Origin: Nostoc sp. UCD121
GTDB taxonomy: Bacteria; Cyanobacteriota; Cyanobacteriia; Cyanobacteriales; Nostocaceae
Reading direction: 5' to 3'
Assembly (NCBI RefSeq): GCF_014222285.1
Contig: NZ_JACKZS010000035.1
Location: 1-49,265, forward strand
DNA: 49,265 nt
The position numbers were made by a program, and so were the translations under genes. The stretch's first letter is position 1. Every line of letters starts with the position of its first letter. Below are positions 9,507 to 18,095 of this stretch, piece by piece. The notes under the pieces were generated by a model. The model did no database searches. It had not been told where the DNA came from and saw only the letters and a program-made list of their open reading frames with translations.

Positions 9507-10065
9507 CAGACTGAGAATCTTTATATTTAATAGAGAATATATCGTGAGGATCTCCCTGTTCACAAAAACTAATTTGGGTAACATCCACCTTGGTATCAAA
9601 GCGTTTTGCCAAGCCGTGGAGTAGACCAATCACCATTGGAGATAATCCTTGCCGAGTCGATTGGTAGTGGAGATCCATAGATTTATCACTTTTATGTTCA
9701 CACTCAAAAGATGGGGGACGAAGTTCCGAAAAACTCAAACCCACCCGAGCATGAAGGTTGTCAAGATTGTCTATAAACTGGGGTAAGGAATTTCCAGCGC
9801 TGGCTAAAAGCTCTCCATAGCCTTCTTCGGCAGTATAAGTAAGCCAGTATTCTCCAAAGGCTTTCAGAATTTCGTGTGCAGGCATACTCAATACCTCACA
9901 AGCGGCTTCAACTAAGCAGTAGGTAACATCGTCAGGATAACCATCCATACCAATAAAAAAGTCAATATCTTCAAGTGCAGCCTTTTGTTTAATGGTTTCC
10001 CAAGTATCCTCACCGTGGTATTTGCAAATCATATCTTGAATTGCTTTGTTAACTAGACCGTACAT
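9496..10065 (-). CDS. H-NOX heme nitric-oxide sensor
   Basis: A 189-residue stand-alone heme-NO-binding protein, very similar over its length to the Nostoc H-NOX known from structures, including the opening [13 protein letters not shown]. Proximal heme ligand His105 lies in LDNLHARVG. Pro118 and the heme-propionate motif YQSTR (Tyr134, Ser136, Arg138) are conserved, and Trp74 is present as in the Nostoc protein. The distal tyrosine that lets some H-NOX proteins bind O2 is not evident, which suggests NO/CO selectivity. The ATG at 10065 has a good Shine-Dalgarno (GAGGAG, about 8 bases upstream). The gene precedes and overlaps the HNOBA hybrid kinase, the standard partner arrangement. Confidence 0.95.
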   Translation of the reverse strand: MYGLVNKAIQDMICKYHGEDTWETIKQKAALEDIDFFIGMDGYPDDVTYCLVEAACEVLSMPAHEILKAFGEYWLTYTAEEGYGELLASAGNSLPQFIDNLDNLHARVGLSFSELRPPSFECEHKSDKSMDLHYQSTRQGLSPMVIGLLHGLAKRFDTKVDVTQISFCEQGDPHDIFSIKYKDSQSDDK

Positions 10066-10880
10066 TCTCTTAGCTCCTCTGTCCCAAAAAAGAGTAACTT
10101 ACTTAGACAAACTTTTGATATTAAAAGTATTTTTAATCAGGTAAAAATTGAATATAGCCTATAATTAGTAATTTCTTAAAATTTATAACCTTCGTTCTTA
10201 TATTTGGTCTTATGGTATAAACTAAATTTTTTAAATAGTTGTCAAGTTTCCTTTTGCCGGTTCGCTGACTAATTGAAATGTTTTTGTAACCCTTACTTTT
10301 TCGTAGTAAATTGCGATCGCCTATGGTGGGGTGTAGTCCAATACGGTTTGGATAAGCAGCGGAAGCAGGGCAGGAAAGAGGTTATTGTTCAGTAATTCTT
10401 CTCTCAAGAACAGCTTTTCTTCTCCCCCTGCTCCTGCCTGCCTTAACCAAAAAATTCCTTAACTGAACGGTATTAGGGTGTAGCCCATCGCGCTCTAAAC
10501 AAGTATTTTACTCAAGTCAAATCCAGTATGGATTTCGCACTCTTTATCCTCAATTTGGTAGAAAATCTCAATTAGTCTTGATGCGCGTCGTTATGTGCGT
10601 TTAATAGACTGTTCAGATGGCAATTCAACAAGTATATTATGTCACTTTATTTTTCGCCACTATAATATTTATGCTGGAATTACTAAGATTCCGCACATAC
10701 ATACAAAATTAGTATTTCTCTACTACTATCTTTCTCTAAATGAATTGCATACCCAGTAAAGGTAATTCAAGCTGTCAACCTTTCGTAATTGGTTGCTGCA
10801 CAATGCTTGTAGTCAAGCACTGACAACAAAAAATGTAAATTTTTGTATCAATTTCAATATTTCTGAAATTAAGTAAATAT
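10066..10880. other. Long non-coding spacer
   Basis: About 800 bases without a supportable gene in either strand. It contains one copy of a dispersed palindromic element (10339-10475) and is otherwise AT-rich. It should hold the H-NOX promoter at the left (minus strand) and any terminator of the sugar permease gene at the right. I saw no RNA gene or riboswitch fold that I could name. Confidence 0.5.
10339..10475. repeat. Dispersed palindromic element, copy A
   Basis: A 137 bp element starting CAATACGGTTTGGATAAG and ending with the near-inverse AACTGAACGGTATTA. It is nearly identical across its whole length to 39589-39724, sharing for example GGTTATTGTTCAGTAATTCT and AAGAACAGCTTTTCTT. The imperfect terminal inverted repeats and lack of coding capacity fit a miniature, non-autonomous element or a large interspersed palindrome. 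Confidence 0.75.
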
Positions 10881-11810
10881 TCAGATTGTGATATTATCTC
10901 CACCCTCTTGATTGATGACTAATCGCAAAATTGATAACCCTAAAATTATCAAAAATAGCACTAAACCAATTGTGCAAGCATAGCTGATTTCTAAGTTACT
11001 AAAAGCTTGCTCATATAGGTAATAAACAATCGTTTTTGAGCTACTGAGTGGGCCCCCTTGGGTCATAATGTATACTTCTTCAAAAACTTTGGTTGCAGAA
11101 ATAGCTGAAATCACCGCTACTAATGCTAAATATGGCTTCATCAAAGGTATGGTAATATCCCAATGTTTGCTGATACCATCGGAACCATCGATCGTAGCAG
11201 CTTCGTATACATCAGCAGGAATTGATTGCAACCCCGCTAAATAAATCACCATATAGTAGCCTAGTCCCTTCCACACGGTGACAGCCATAACGCTGGCAAG
11301 AGAAATTGGTATAATGCCAAAAATTTTTGCTGGGCTAGTTAGCCAAGGAATACCTTCTGGAAAAAGCCCCAAAGCTTTTAAGAACTGATTCAGTAATCCG
11401 TTTTCTGCATACAGCCATTTCCAAGCTATTCCTGCAACCACCATTGAAATTACTACTGGGGTGTAGTAGGCTGCTCTAAACCAATTCATCCCCCGCAGTT
11501 TCTGATTTACCAAAATTGCCAGCAATAAGGGAGCAATTACCAAAATTGGGACTACGCCCACAAGATATAAAAAAGTGTTTTCTAAGGTTTTCCAAAAAAC
11601 TGCATCCTTCCAAAGTTTAAGAAAGTTGGCTAAACCTATCCATTGTGGCGGCTGGGCGATATCTTCATAGCTAGTAAAGCTGAGGTAAAACGCTTGCAGC
11701 GCTGGCAAAAAGACTGTTAACCCCAAAAGAACCAAGGCGGGTAGTAAAAATAAATAAGGGGTAAGTCGCTGTTTGATGAATATCCAATTTTTAGGTGTTA
11801 ATTGATTCAT
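10881..11810 (-). CDS. Sugar ABC transporter permease (MalF/UgpA type)
   Basis: A 309-residue inner-membrane permease of the CUT1 carbohydrate importer family, expected to pair with a second permease, an ATPase and a binding protein. Six hydrophobic segments can be seen, the first near 19-39. The cytoplasmic EAA loop that docks to the ATPase is clear: EAATIDGSDGISKHWDITIP near 202-221, with the conserved Gly. Segments such as LTPYLFLLPALVLLG at the N-terminus are typical of the first permease of such pairs. No other component of the transporter is encoded in the window, so it must work with distant genes. The substrate (sugar, oligosaccharide or glycerol-3-phosphate) cannot be determined here. 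Confidence 0.9.
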   Translation of the reverse strand: MNQLTPKNWIFIKQRLTPYLFLLPALVLLGLTVFLPALQAFYLSFTSYEDIAQPPQWIGLANFLKLWKDAVFWKTLENTFLYLVGVVPILVIAPLLLAILVNQKLRGMNWFRAAYYTPVVISMVVAGIAWKWLYAENGLLNQFLKALGLFPEGIPWLTSPAKIFGIIPISLASVMAVTVWKGLGYYMVIYLAGLQSIPADVYEAATIDGSDGISKHWDITIPLMKPYLALVAVISAISATKVFEEVYIMTQGGPLSSSKTIVYYLYEQAFSNLEISYACTIGLVLFLIILGLSILRLVINQEGGDNITI

Positions 11811-11936
11811 ATAAGGTCTAATAGTTGTTTTCGCTTTGTCAGCAAGAATTTGGGGATGTGAGTAGATTTAAGCTTCAATATTCTAAAGGCATATATTTGC
11901 TTGCGTCGCTAATTAATAACTCAGAGATCAACTACG

Positions 11937-12599
11937 ATGGAAACCCAGCACAACTCGCCAATTGAACATCAAAATGTCCCCATAAACCACCGTGGGCTAC
12001 ATGAATTTTTGTATAGTTCCGATGACGAACATACTGCCATTGAGGTGAGTATAACCCCTGAGATGGCAAACAATGGTACTGAAATTATTGGACTTGAGAC
12101 TTGGAGTGCATCTGCTCAGAACGCTAAAATTGCCGGTGTTTACTCAGTATTAGATGCAGAACGCCGCGTGCAGTACATTGGCTATTCTCGGAATGTGTTG
12201 CTTTCCTTAAATAGTCATGTCACCCAAAATGGTCAAGAAAAGTGTGCTTTTGTGCGCGTGCAAGCATTCAAGTTTCCCAAGCGTCAAGATATGGAAGACT
12301 TGCGAGATGCGTGGATAGCAGAACTCGAAACCACACCACCTGGTAATGCAACAGATTGCGAAATGTGGGCTAGTACAGTAGGTGAAGCTGCAAAGGCGGT
12401 AATGTCCGAGGCGGAACGTCAAGCTTATGAGGAGAAAAAGTTAAAACTGCGGAAAGCAATGGCTGACACAAGCCTCTCTAAAGAATCAGAAACAATAGAT
12501 GCGAGTATAGCCGAACGTCAGCGTCAACTTGAAGCTGCTGTGACAAATGATGACTGGAGTGTAATTATCGATGCACAGACCCAAGAAACCAAATCTTAG
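11937..12599 (+). CDS. GIY-YIG domain protein
   Basis: A 220-residue protein with a GIY-YIG nuclease-type core at about 64-132. It has GVY at 67-69, YIG at 80-82, the conserved arginine at 85 in GYSRN, and a candidate metal-binding glutamate at 129 in WIAELET. The N-terminal 60 residues and a charged, helical C-terminus (about 150-220) show no known domain. GIY-YIG enzymes cut DNA one strand at a time, but many cyanobacterial members are uncharacterised stand-alone proteins, so activity is inference. It is transcribed alone, divergent from the sugar permease gene. Confidence 0.8.
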   Translation: METQHNSPIEHQNVPINHRGLHEFLYSSDDEHTAIEVSITPEMANNGTEIIGLETWSASAQNAKIAGVYSVLDAERRVQYIGYSRNVLLSLNSHVTQNGQEKCAFVRVQAFKFPKRQDMEDLRDAWIAELETTPPGNATDCEMWASTVGEAAKAVMSEAERQAYEEKKLKLRKAMADTSLSKESETIDASIAERQRQLEAAVTNDDWSVIIDAQTQETKS

Positions 12600-12758
12600 G
12601 ATGAGTGTTCAGTCCTCTCGATATTTCCCCACTTGGATAGCCTATTATTTTTTAAATAGGGTTTGAGATGCGCTGACTCTGGTGTTTTAGGAGATGGAGA
12701 TGCGATCGCAGTTTACATAACTTCTCCCATAGAAAGTAATTTAATTGGAGCGATCGCT

Positions 12759-13604
12759 TTATGCTAACTCGTTTGGTGTGAATGAGTATTCATGCCAATC
12801 GCTTATGGGGCGATACCCAATCGTTTGATAAATATGATTGGCTGTGGGATTGGCTAAATCTGCTATGAGGAAACAATGGCGGCATCCCTGGTCTAGCAGT
12901 TTTTGGCTTAACGCTGTGACACAGGCAGTAGCATATCCTTTGCGACGATACTCTGGTGGTGTATAAGCTAAATTGATCCGACCAATTGTAGGTAACACTT
13001 GTTTACTAGACGCAATTGAAACTGGAGTGCTATCAACCCAAAAATAAGTATTCTGCTGTTTCAACCGATTATCTACTTGGTGTTCGATATCTTCGCTCTC
13101 CGCTTGATCTATCTCAGATAAAAATGCAGAAAGCCACTCGATCAAAAGAGAGCGATCGCTCTCTTTTGCCAGTCTGAGATATCCTCTGGCTGTTGAGACT
13201 CTTTGCACTGCCGTTAATTGGTAAATTTTCATTAGCATCGACCGTTGAGAAAATTGTCCTGTCAGGGCTTGCCAAGCCTGCGAAAATATTTCTACCTCTT
13301 CAGCTGGCCCGATGCTTCCTGGCAATTGCTCTTGACGCAAATCTTGAGCAATCAATCGCAAAGTATCCATATTCTGGGCTTTGGATAGGAGCAATTTTTG
13401 GGGTGGGGTGCGGATGGCGACAGCCAGAATCTCTCCACTTGTTTGGACAATTGCTAAATAAGGCTTACCCAGATAACGTTCTGGGTTATGCAACAAGGTA
13501 TGCAAAATACTGAGCAAAACATTATTTTCTACTTGATGCTGAAGTAAGTAAGCCTGAGTGCAGTGCCAGAATTCCTGAATGTTATCGAATCGACGTAGTT
13601 GCAT
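12759..13604 (-). CDS. GNAT-family N-acetyltransferase
   Basis: A 281-residue protein whose C-terminal part (about 150-275) is a GNAT acetyltransferase fold. The acetyl-CoA pyrophosphate-binding loop is visible as PPEYRRKGYATACVTALS (Arg/Gln-x-x-Gly-x-Ala type). It is followed by the ADLANPTANHIYQTIGY segment that commonly closes the GNAT core. The N-terminal 140 residues look like a degenerate second GNAT-like half. The substrate is unknown; close relatives are annotated only as acetyltransferases. It is monocistronic, 95 bp from the ABC ATPase gene on the same strand. Confidence 0.82.
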   Translation of the reverse strand: MQLRRFDNIQEFWHCTQAYLLQHQVENNVLLSILHTLLHNPERYLGKPYLAIVQTSGEILAVAIRTPPQKLLLSKAQNMDTLRLIAQDLRQEQLPGSIGPAEEVEIFSQAWQALTGQFSQRSMLMKIYQLTAVQRVSTARGYLRLAKESDRSLLIEWLSAFLSEIDQAESEDIEHQVDNRLKQQNTYFWVDSTPVSIASSKQVLPTIGRINLAYTPPEYRRKGYATACVTALSQKLLDQGCRHCFLIADLANPTANHIYQTIGYRPISDWHEYSFTPNELA

Positions 13605-13699
13605 GATTTACCTTCCTCACGAACCAAGTAAAGAGTTGTGTTATCTAGAACTTTAGTAGTAAAAGGGTGTATCTAATTCTGGTTAGCAAAGTAATAGAG

Positions 13700-14482
13700 T
13701 TATGCTGACACAGCAGAAATTGCACAAACTTGTAAACCCACAGGTGTCTGAATAATCACAGATTCCACACCAAATACTTGGGCGATCGCATTTGGTGTCA
13801 AAACTTCTTCAGGTTTACCAACTTCCCAAAGATGACCTTGTTTTAACAAAGCAATGCGAGAACTATATCGTGCCGCTAGATTCAATTCGTGTAGAACAGT
13901 AACAATAGTTAATTCTTGCTGTTGATTCAGATTTTTTAGTAATTCCAATAATTGTAATTGATAGTTGATATCTAAAAAAGTTGTCGGTTCGTCTAATAAT
14001 AAAACTTTTGGTTCTTGCGCTAGTGCTAAAGCTAAAAAAGCGCGTTGTCTTTCACCACCGGAAAGTTCTTCAACTAAGCGATCGCTCAATTTTTCTAGTT
14101 GCGTCTTTTGAATTGCAGCTTCCACTTTCACCCAATCTTGAGCGTTTAATTCCCATTGCCACCAAGATTGATGTGGCGTGCGTCCTAAACTTACTAATTG
14201 TCGCACTGTTAAGCCCACGGGAACGGTTTGTTGTTGCGGTAATAATGCCAGTTTCTGGGCAACCAAATTTGGGGGTTGGGAATGAATTGCTTTGCCATCA
14301 AGTAGAACTGTTCCCTGCTGTGGGGAAAGAATACGACTCAGCAATTTTAATAAAGTAGATTTACCTGAGCCATTAGCACCAACTAAACTCAACCATTCTC
14401 CTGTTTGTAGAGTGAGGTTAATGTCTTGAACAATTGGTACTGTGGTGTAACCGCCTGTGAGATTTTGCAGTTCGAGTGGCAT
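13700..14482 (-). CDS. Iron-siderophore/cobalamin-type ABC transporter ATPase
   Basis: A 260-residue ATPase of the FecE/FepC/BtuD type that would energise metal-chelate import. Walker A is GANGSGKST (35-43), the Q-loop lies near LLPQQQ (80-85), and the signature is LSGGERQR (140-147). Walker B is VLLLDEP (160-166) with D-loop FLD (169-171), and the switch histidine is in TVLHELN. The sequence between the motifs (LTVRQLVSLGRTPH) is characteristic of siderophore importers. The permease and binding-protein genes are not adjacent, which is unusual for this family, so its partners must be encoded elsewhere. No Fur box could be assigned with confidence. Confidence 0.9.
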   Translation of the reverse strand: MPLELQNLTGGYTTVPIVQDINLTLQTGEWLSLVGANGSGKSTLLKLLSRILSPQQGTVLLDGKAIHSQPPNLVAQKLALLPQQQTVPVGLTVRQLVSLGRTPHQSWWQWELNAQDWVKVEAAIQKTQLEKLSDRLVEELSGGERQRAFLALALAQEPKVLLLDEPTTFLDINYQLQLLELLKNLNQQQELTIVTVLHELNLAARYSSRIALLKQGHLWEVGKPEEVLTPNAIAQVFGVESVIIQTPVGLQVCAISAVSA

Positions 14483-14651
14483 TTCAGGAATTTAACAATA
14501 AGAAACTTAATTTTAGAAGGTTTCCCCGATATCTGCATGAGAATTTACAAGCTTTGCGATCGCTCCTAATCTTGTATTAAGTATAATAATGTATCACTAG
14601 GAACATCTACTTCAATGCTCCTAGATTACATCTTTTTGCTGAAGTGGAATT

Positions 14652-15494
14652 CTACTTATTGCCGCACAATAAGCCAAACCGAATTAACCCACGCTCATAA
14701 CCGCGACGCATTAATCCCAGTGATAATGCACCTTGGATGGTAGTCCAACCAGCATTTAGTAGACCCCAAAGCGCTTGGGGAGTGAATGCAGAATCAATTA
14801 CCACATTCCAGAAAGGGGCGACAGCAGTTGACCAATCAGCAGTGCGAATATTATGTAATGGTAGCTGGTGTGCGATCGCTTCATACTGTGGCAAAGAAAT
14901 CACATAAGGCAAACAATACACCCGATAAATATCCTGCAAATGCTTTTCCTCATCTGCTGTTAATGGAGACTCATCAGTTGGTCGATGACACCAAGTCACC
15001 ATAATTAACTTACCACCAGGCTTCAATACTCGATAACACTCCTGGAGAAACTTGGTCTTATCTGGCATGTGTTCACCGCTTTCTAACGACCAAACCAAGT
15101 CAAAAGAATTATCAGCAAAGGGCATTGCTTGAGCATTTGCGACTTGGAACTGTGTTTTCAGACTCAAATTAGCTTCCAAGGCGCGTTCCGTTGCTCTGGC
15201 TGCTTGTACAGGACTCAATGTAATCCCTGTAGCCTTAGCATTAAACTTTTGTGCTAAGTATAAAGAACTACCGCCAATTCCACAACCCACATCTAGGATA
15301 TTTTCTGCTGATTGTATCTCTGCCCAATGAAGCAATTCTTCGATTAAATCAATTTGAGCCTGACGGCGGTCTTTTTTATGGGTACCATCGGCACCATAAT
15401 AGCCGTGGTGCATGTGTTCGCCCCATATCTGTTCCCACAGACCAGATGAAGCATCGTAAAATTGCTGAATTTGCTGATAAAGTGTTGCACTCAT
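14652..15494 (-). CDS. Gamma-tocopherol methyltransferase
   Basis: SAM-dependent methyltransferase expected to convert gamma- to alpha-tocopherol, the last step of vitamin E synthesis in cyanobacteria. The 280-residue protein contains FYDASSGLWEQIWGEHMHHG near the N-terminus, a sequence I recognise from the Synechocystis and Nostoc enzymes. SAM motif I is ILDVGCGIGG (66-75), followed by VWSLESGEHM and VTWCHRP, also conserved in the family. The frame is open to 15551, which would add 19 residues including a hydrophobic patch; I prefer the ATG at 15494 because MSATLYQQIQQFYD matches relatives. Other membrane-lipid-quinone methyltransferases are similar, but this subfamily signature is strong. 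Confidence 0.88.
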   Translation of the reverse strand: MSATLYQQIQQFYDASSGLWEQIWGEHMHHGYYGADGTHKKDRRQAQIDLIEELLHWAEIQSAENILDVGCGIGGSSLYLAQKFNAKATGITLSPVQAARATERALEANLSLKTQFQVANAQAMPFADNSFDLVWSLESGEHMPDKTKFLQECYRVLKPGGKLIMVTWCHRPTDESPLTADEEKHLQDIYRVYCLPYVISLPQYEAIAHQLPLHNIRTADWSTAVAPFWNVVIDSAFTPQALWGLLNAGWTTIQGALSLGLMRRGYERGLIRFGLLCGNK

Positions 15495-15727
15495 GAAAAA
15501 GTAGTATTGAGACGAAGTAGAATTCAAAAAAACATACTGGTAGACTACCATGTATGTTTTTAATTAAATAAGGGTATTTTTGTTTTAAGAAAGCTAAACC
15601 GGAATTAATCCTCTTTAGAAAAATTTCTCAGTTTTACCCGAACAAACTGTTCTTGCTCAAAATTATACCAACTATCCAAAAAACATACGATATCCAAGAG
15701 GCGTAAACCCAGTTTAAATCTAACGCT

Positions 15728-15761
15728 CTTAACTACTAATTACGAATCGCGAATTACGAAT
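15728..15761. repeat. Short tandem heptamer repeats
   Basis: Degenerate ACGAATT/GCGAATT-type heptamers lie directly upstream of the KtrB start codon. They match the short tandem repeats seen at about 330-388 and 29828-29852. Confidence 0.6.
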
Positions 15762-15766
15762 TAATT

Positions 15767-17101
15767 ATGACTGTTGCTCGGACAATTTGTTTGGGATTTT
15801 TGGCTGTCATTGCTGTCGGTACTATCCTGTTAATGATGCCTTTTTCAACTAGTGCTGGTAGCTGGAATAACCTGATTGTGGCACTATTCACCTCGACATC
15901 CGCAGTTTGCGTCACAGGTTTATCAGTAGTTGACCCTGGTACTTATTTTTCCTTTTGGGGTCAATTGTTTATTGCACTATTAGCTCAGATTGGCGGGTTG
16001 GGTTACATGACAACTACCACATTTCTGATTTTGCTCATTGGCCGTAGGTTTGATATGCGGCAAAAAATAGCGATTCAACAAGCTTTAGATCGACCAGGGA
16101 TGAGTGGTAGCGCCCAAGTTATCCGTTCAATTATTGCCACAACATTAATTTTTGAGATTACAGGCACATTCTTACTTCTACCAGCTTTTGTTCCTGAGTA
16201 TGGATGGGGTAAAGGACTTTGGTTAGCAATTTTTCATAGTATCAACGCTTGGAATAATGCTGGTTTTAGTTTATTTAAAGATAACTTAATTGGCTATCAG
16301 TCATCTTTCTTAGTAGTCTTTACCATCACAATGTTAATTATCTTTGGGGGAATTGGCTATCAGGTAATTTTGGAAATGTACCTTTGGTTGCGCGATTGCC
16401 TTTTCAAAAAAAATCATAAACAAATATTTTCTCTAGATTTTAAAGTTGCAACTAGTACAACTATTATATTGTTAGTAATAGGAGTAATTGCATTCTTTTG
16501 TATAGAGATCAGAAATCCAGAAACATTTGGTTCTCTAAATTTTCGTGACCAGATATTACTAGCTTGGTTTCAATCAGTTACTCCTAGAACTGCTGGCTTT
16601 AACACTATAGATATTGGCAAAATGACCAATGCTGGTCTATTTATTACGATTGCGCTAATGTTTATTGGTGCAAGTCCAGGTGGTACGGGAGGAGGCATGA
16701 AAACAACAACTCTCAGAGTCTTGACCAGTTGCACCAAAACGATTCTTCAGGGGAAAGAAGAAGTTTTATTGTACGATCGCAAGATAGCAATATCTTTAAT
16801 TTTGAAAGCTGTGGGTGTGTTGGTAGCTTCAGTAGCAACCGTGATTTTAGCTACTATCTTAATTAGCCTTACAGATCCAACTTTGGATTTTATTCAAATT
16901 TTGTTTGAAGTAGTATCAGCCTTTGCTACTGTGGGACTTTCTACAGGTATTACAGGAAGTATCTCTATAACAGCAAAGCTCATCTTAATTATGACTATGT
17001 ACATTGGACGAGTAGGTGTTTTACTACTGATGTCCGCAGTACTAGGAGATCCACGCCCTACCAGAATTCACTATCCTGAAGAAAATCTCCTCGTGGGATA
17101 G
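15767..17101 (+). CDS. ktrB: KtrB/TrkH-type potassium channel subunit
   Basis: A 444-residue membrane protein forming the K+-translocating pore of a Ktr uptake system. The four pore-loop repeats of the TrkH/KtrB fold are visible, each with its filter glycine: SAVCVTGLSVV (45-55, Gly51), NAWNNAGFSLF, SVTPRTAGFNTI and SAFATVGLSTGI. The conserved intramembrane-loop sequence GASPGGTGGGMKTTT is also present. The length is typical for the sodium-dependent NtpJ/KtrB type rather than the longer TrkH. The regulatory partner KtrA lies 164 bp downstream on the same strand, with short tandem repeats (AATGACTAATGACTA) between them. In cyanobacteria this system is important for osmotic and salt stress. Confidence 0.92.
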   Translation: MTVARTICLGFLAVIAVGTILLMMPFSTSAGSWNNLIVALFTSTSAVCVTGLSVVDPGTYFSFWGQLFIALLAQIGGLGYMTTTTFLILLIGRRFDMRQKIAIQQALDRPGMSGSAQVIRSIIATTLIFEITGTFLLLPAFVPEYGWGKGLWLAIFHSINAWNNAGFSLFKDNLIGYQSSFLVVFTITMLIIFGGIGYQVILEMYLWLRDCLFKKNHKQIFSLDFKVATSTTIILLVIGVIAFFCIEIRNPETFGSLNFRDQILLAWFQSVTPRTAGFNTIDIGKMTNAGLFITIALMFIGASPGGTGGGMKTTTLRVLTSCTKTILQGKEEVLLYDRKIAISLILKAVGVLVASVATVILATILISLTDPTLDFIQILFEVVSAFATVGLSTGITGSISITAKLILIMTMYIGRVGVLLLMSAVLGDPRPTRIHYPEENLLVG

Positions 17102-17265
17102 TTAGGGAGTCGGAAGTGGGGGGATAATAATTCTTGACAACTCACTAATGACTAATGACTAAACTGATAAAATATACATTGGAAGGCAAAAAATAAGATT
17201 TTTAATTCAAGTATCATAACCGTTTTTTGCCCTAAATACAGGGAGCCATTATAAGGATAAAAAGG

Positions 17266-17961
17266 GTGAATCTTTCATCATTAAGTTTTTTTCGCAGTTT
17301 ACGTAAAGATAACCAACAATTTGCTGTAGTTGGATTAGGTCGTTTTGGTAGATCCGTCTGTTCTACACTGCATAACTTCGGTTATCAAGTACTGGCAACA
17401 GATATTGATGAAAAACGAGTTTCCGAAGCATTAACTGAGGGAATAGTTGGTCATGCTTTGCAATTAGATTCTACAGAACCAGCCGCACTAAAAGAAGCTG
17501 GAATTTTTGAATTTGATACTGTAATCGTAGCGATTGGCAACTACGTTCAAGAAAGCATTATAACCACCCTAAATGTGAAAGAGGCTGGTGTACCCCATGT
17601 AGTTGCCAAAGCTTCTAGTGAAGTTCATCGTAAACTATTGCGGCGAGTAGGAGCAGATCATGTTGTTTTTCCTGAGTATGAAGCAGGTTGCGCCCTAGCG
17701 CGTACACTTACTAAACCAGCAATTTTAGATCGATTTGATCTAGACCCAGATAACAGTATTGTAGAGTTGATTGTGCCTGATGAATTTCACGGCAGAACAA
17801 TCACAGAGCTTCAACTTCGTAACCGCTACGGTTTAAATTTGTTAGCGGTGAGCCAGGATGGTAAATTTCAAATTAATCCTGACCCAACCAAACGTTTAGA
17901 ACGTGGTTCAGCAATGGTAGTTATTGGCTGCAATAAAGATATCAATCGTTTGCCGATTTAA
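17266..17961 (+). CDS. ktrA: KtrA/TrkA-type RCK regulatory subunit
   Basis: Cytoplasmic gating ring of the Ktr potassium transporter. The 231-residue protein has an RCK-N Rossmann domain that starts FAVVGLGRFGRSV (GxGxxG nucleotide-binding loop, about 19-31) and includes the ATDIDEKR strand end that binds the ribose. An RCK-C ligand-binding domain follows (about 150-231). It starts with GTG at 17266, preceded by AAGGA about ten bases upstream; no ATG lies near. Spacing from KtrB suggests co-transcription or a separate promoter in the 164 bp gap. A clear hairpin terminator follows at 18053. Confidence 0.92.
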   Translation: MNLSSLSFFRSLRKDNQQFAVVGLGRFGRSVCSTLHNFGYQVLATDIDEKRVSEALTEGIVGHALQLDSTEPAALKEAGIFEFDTVIVAIGNYVQESIITTLNVKEAGVPHVVAKASSEVHRKLLRRVGADHVVFPEYEAGCALARTLTKPAILDRFDLDPDNSIVELIVPDEFHGRTITELQLRNRYGLNLLAVSQDGKFQINPDPTKRLERGSAMVVIGCNKDINRLPI

Positions 17962-18052
17962 AAAATTTAGAAGTCATTAAATTTTAGATTTTTCCTTCAA
18001 TCCAATTTGCACTGTAAGCACACCAAAATTGCTACTCAAAATCTAAAATTGG

Positions 18053-18095
18053 CAGAGTTAGAAGTTATTAATTTATTTCTAACTCTGACTTTTTT
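18053..18095 (+). terminator. Rho-independent terminator after ktrA
   Basis: Perfect 11 bp stem CAGAGTTAGAA / TTCTAACTCTG (18053-18063 and 18077-18087) followed by ACTTTTTT. An outer pair of AATTTTAGATTTT-type arms (about 17979-17991 and 18038-18050) lies just before it. The T tract runs up to the stop codon of the convergent TPR gene. Confidence 0.75.
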
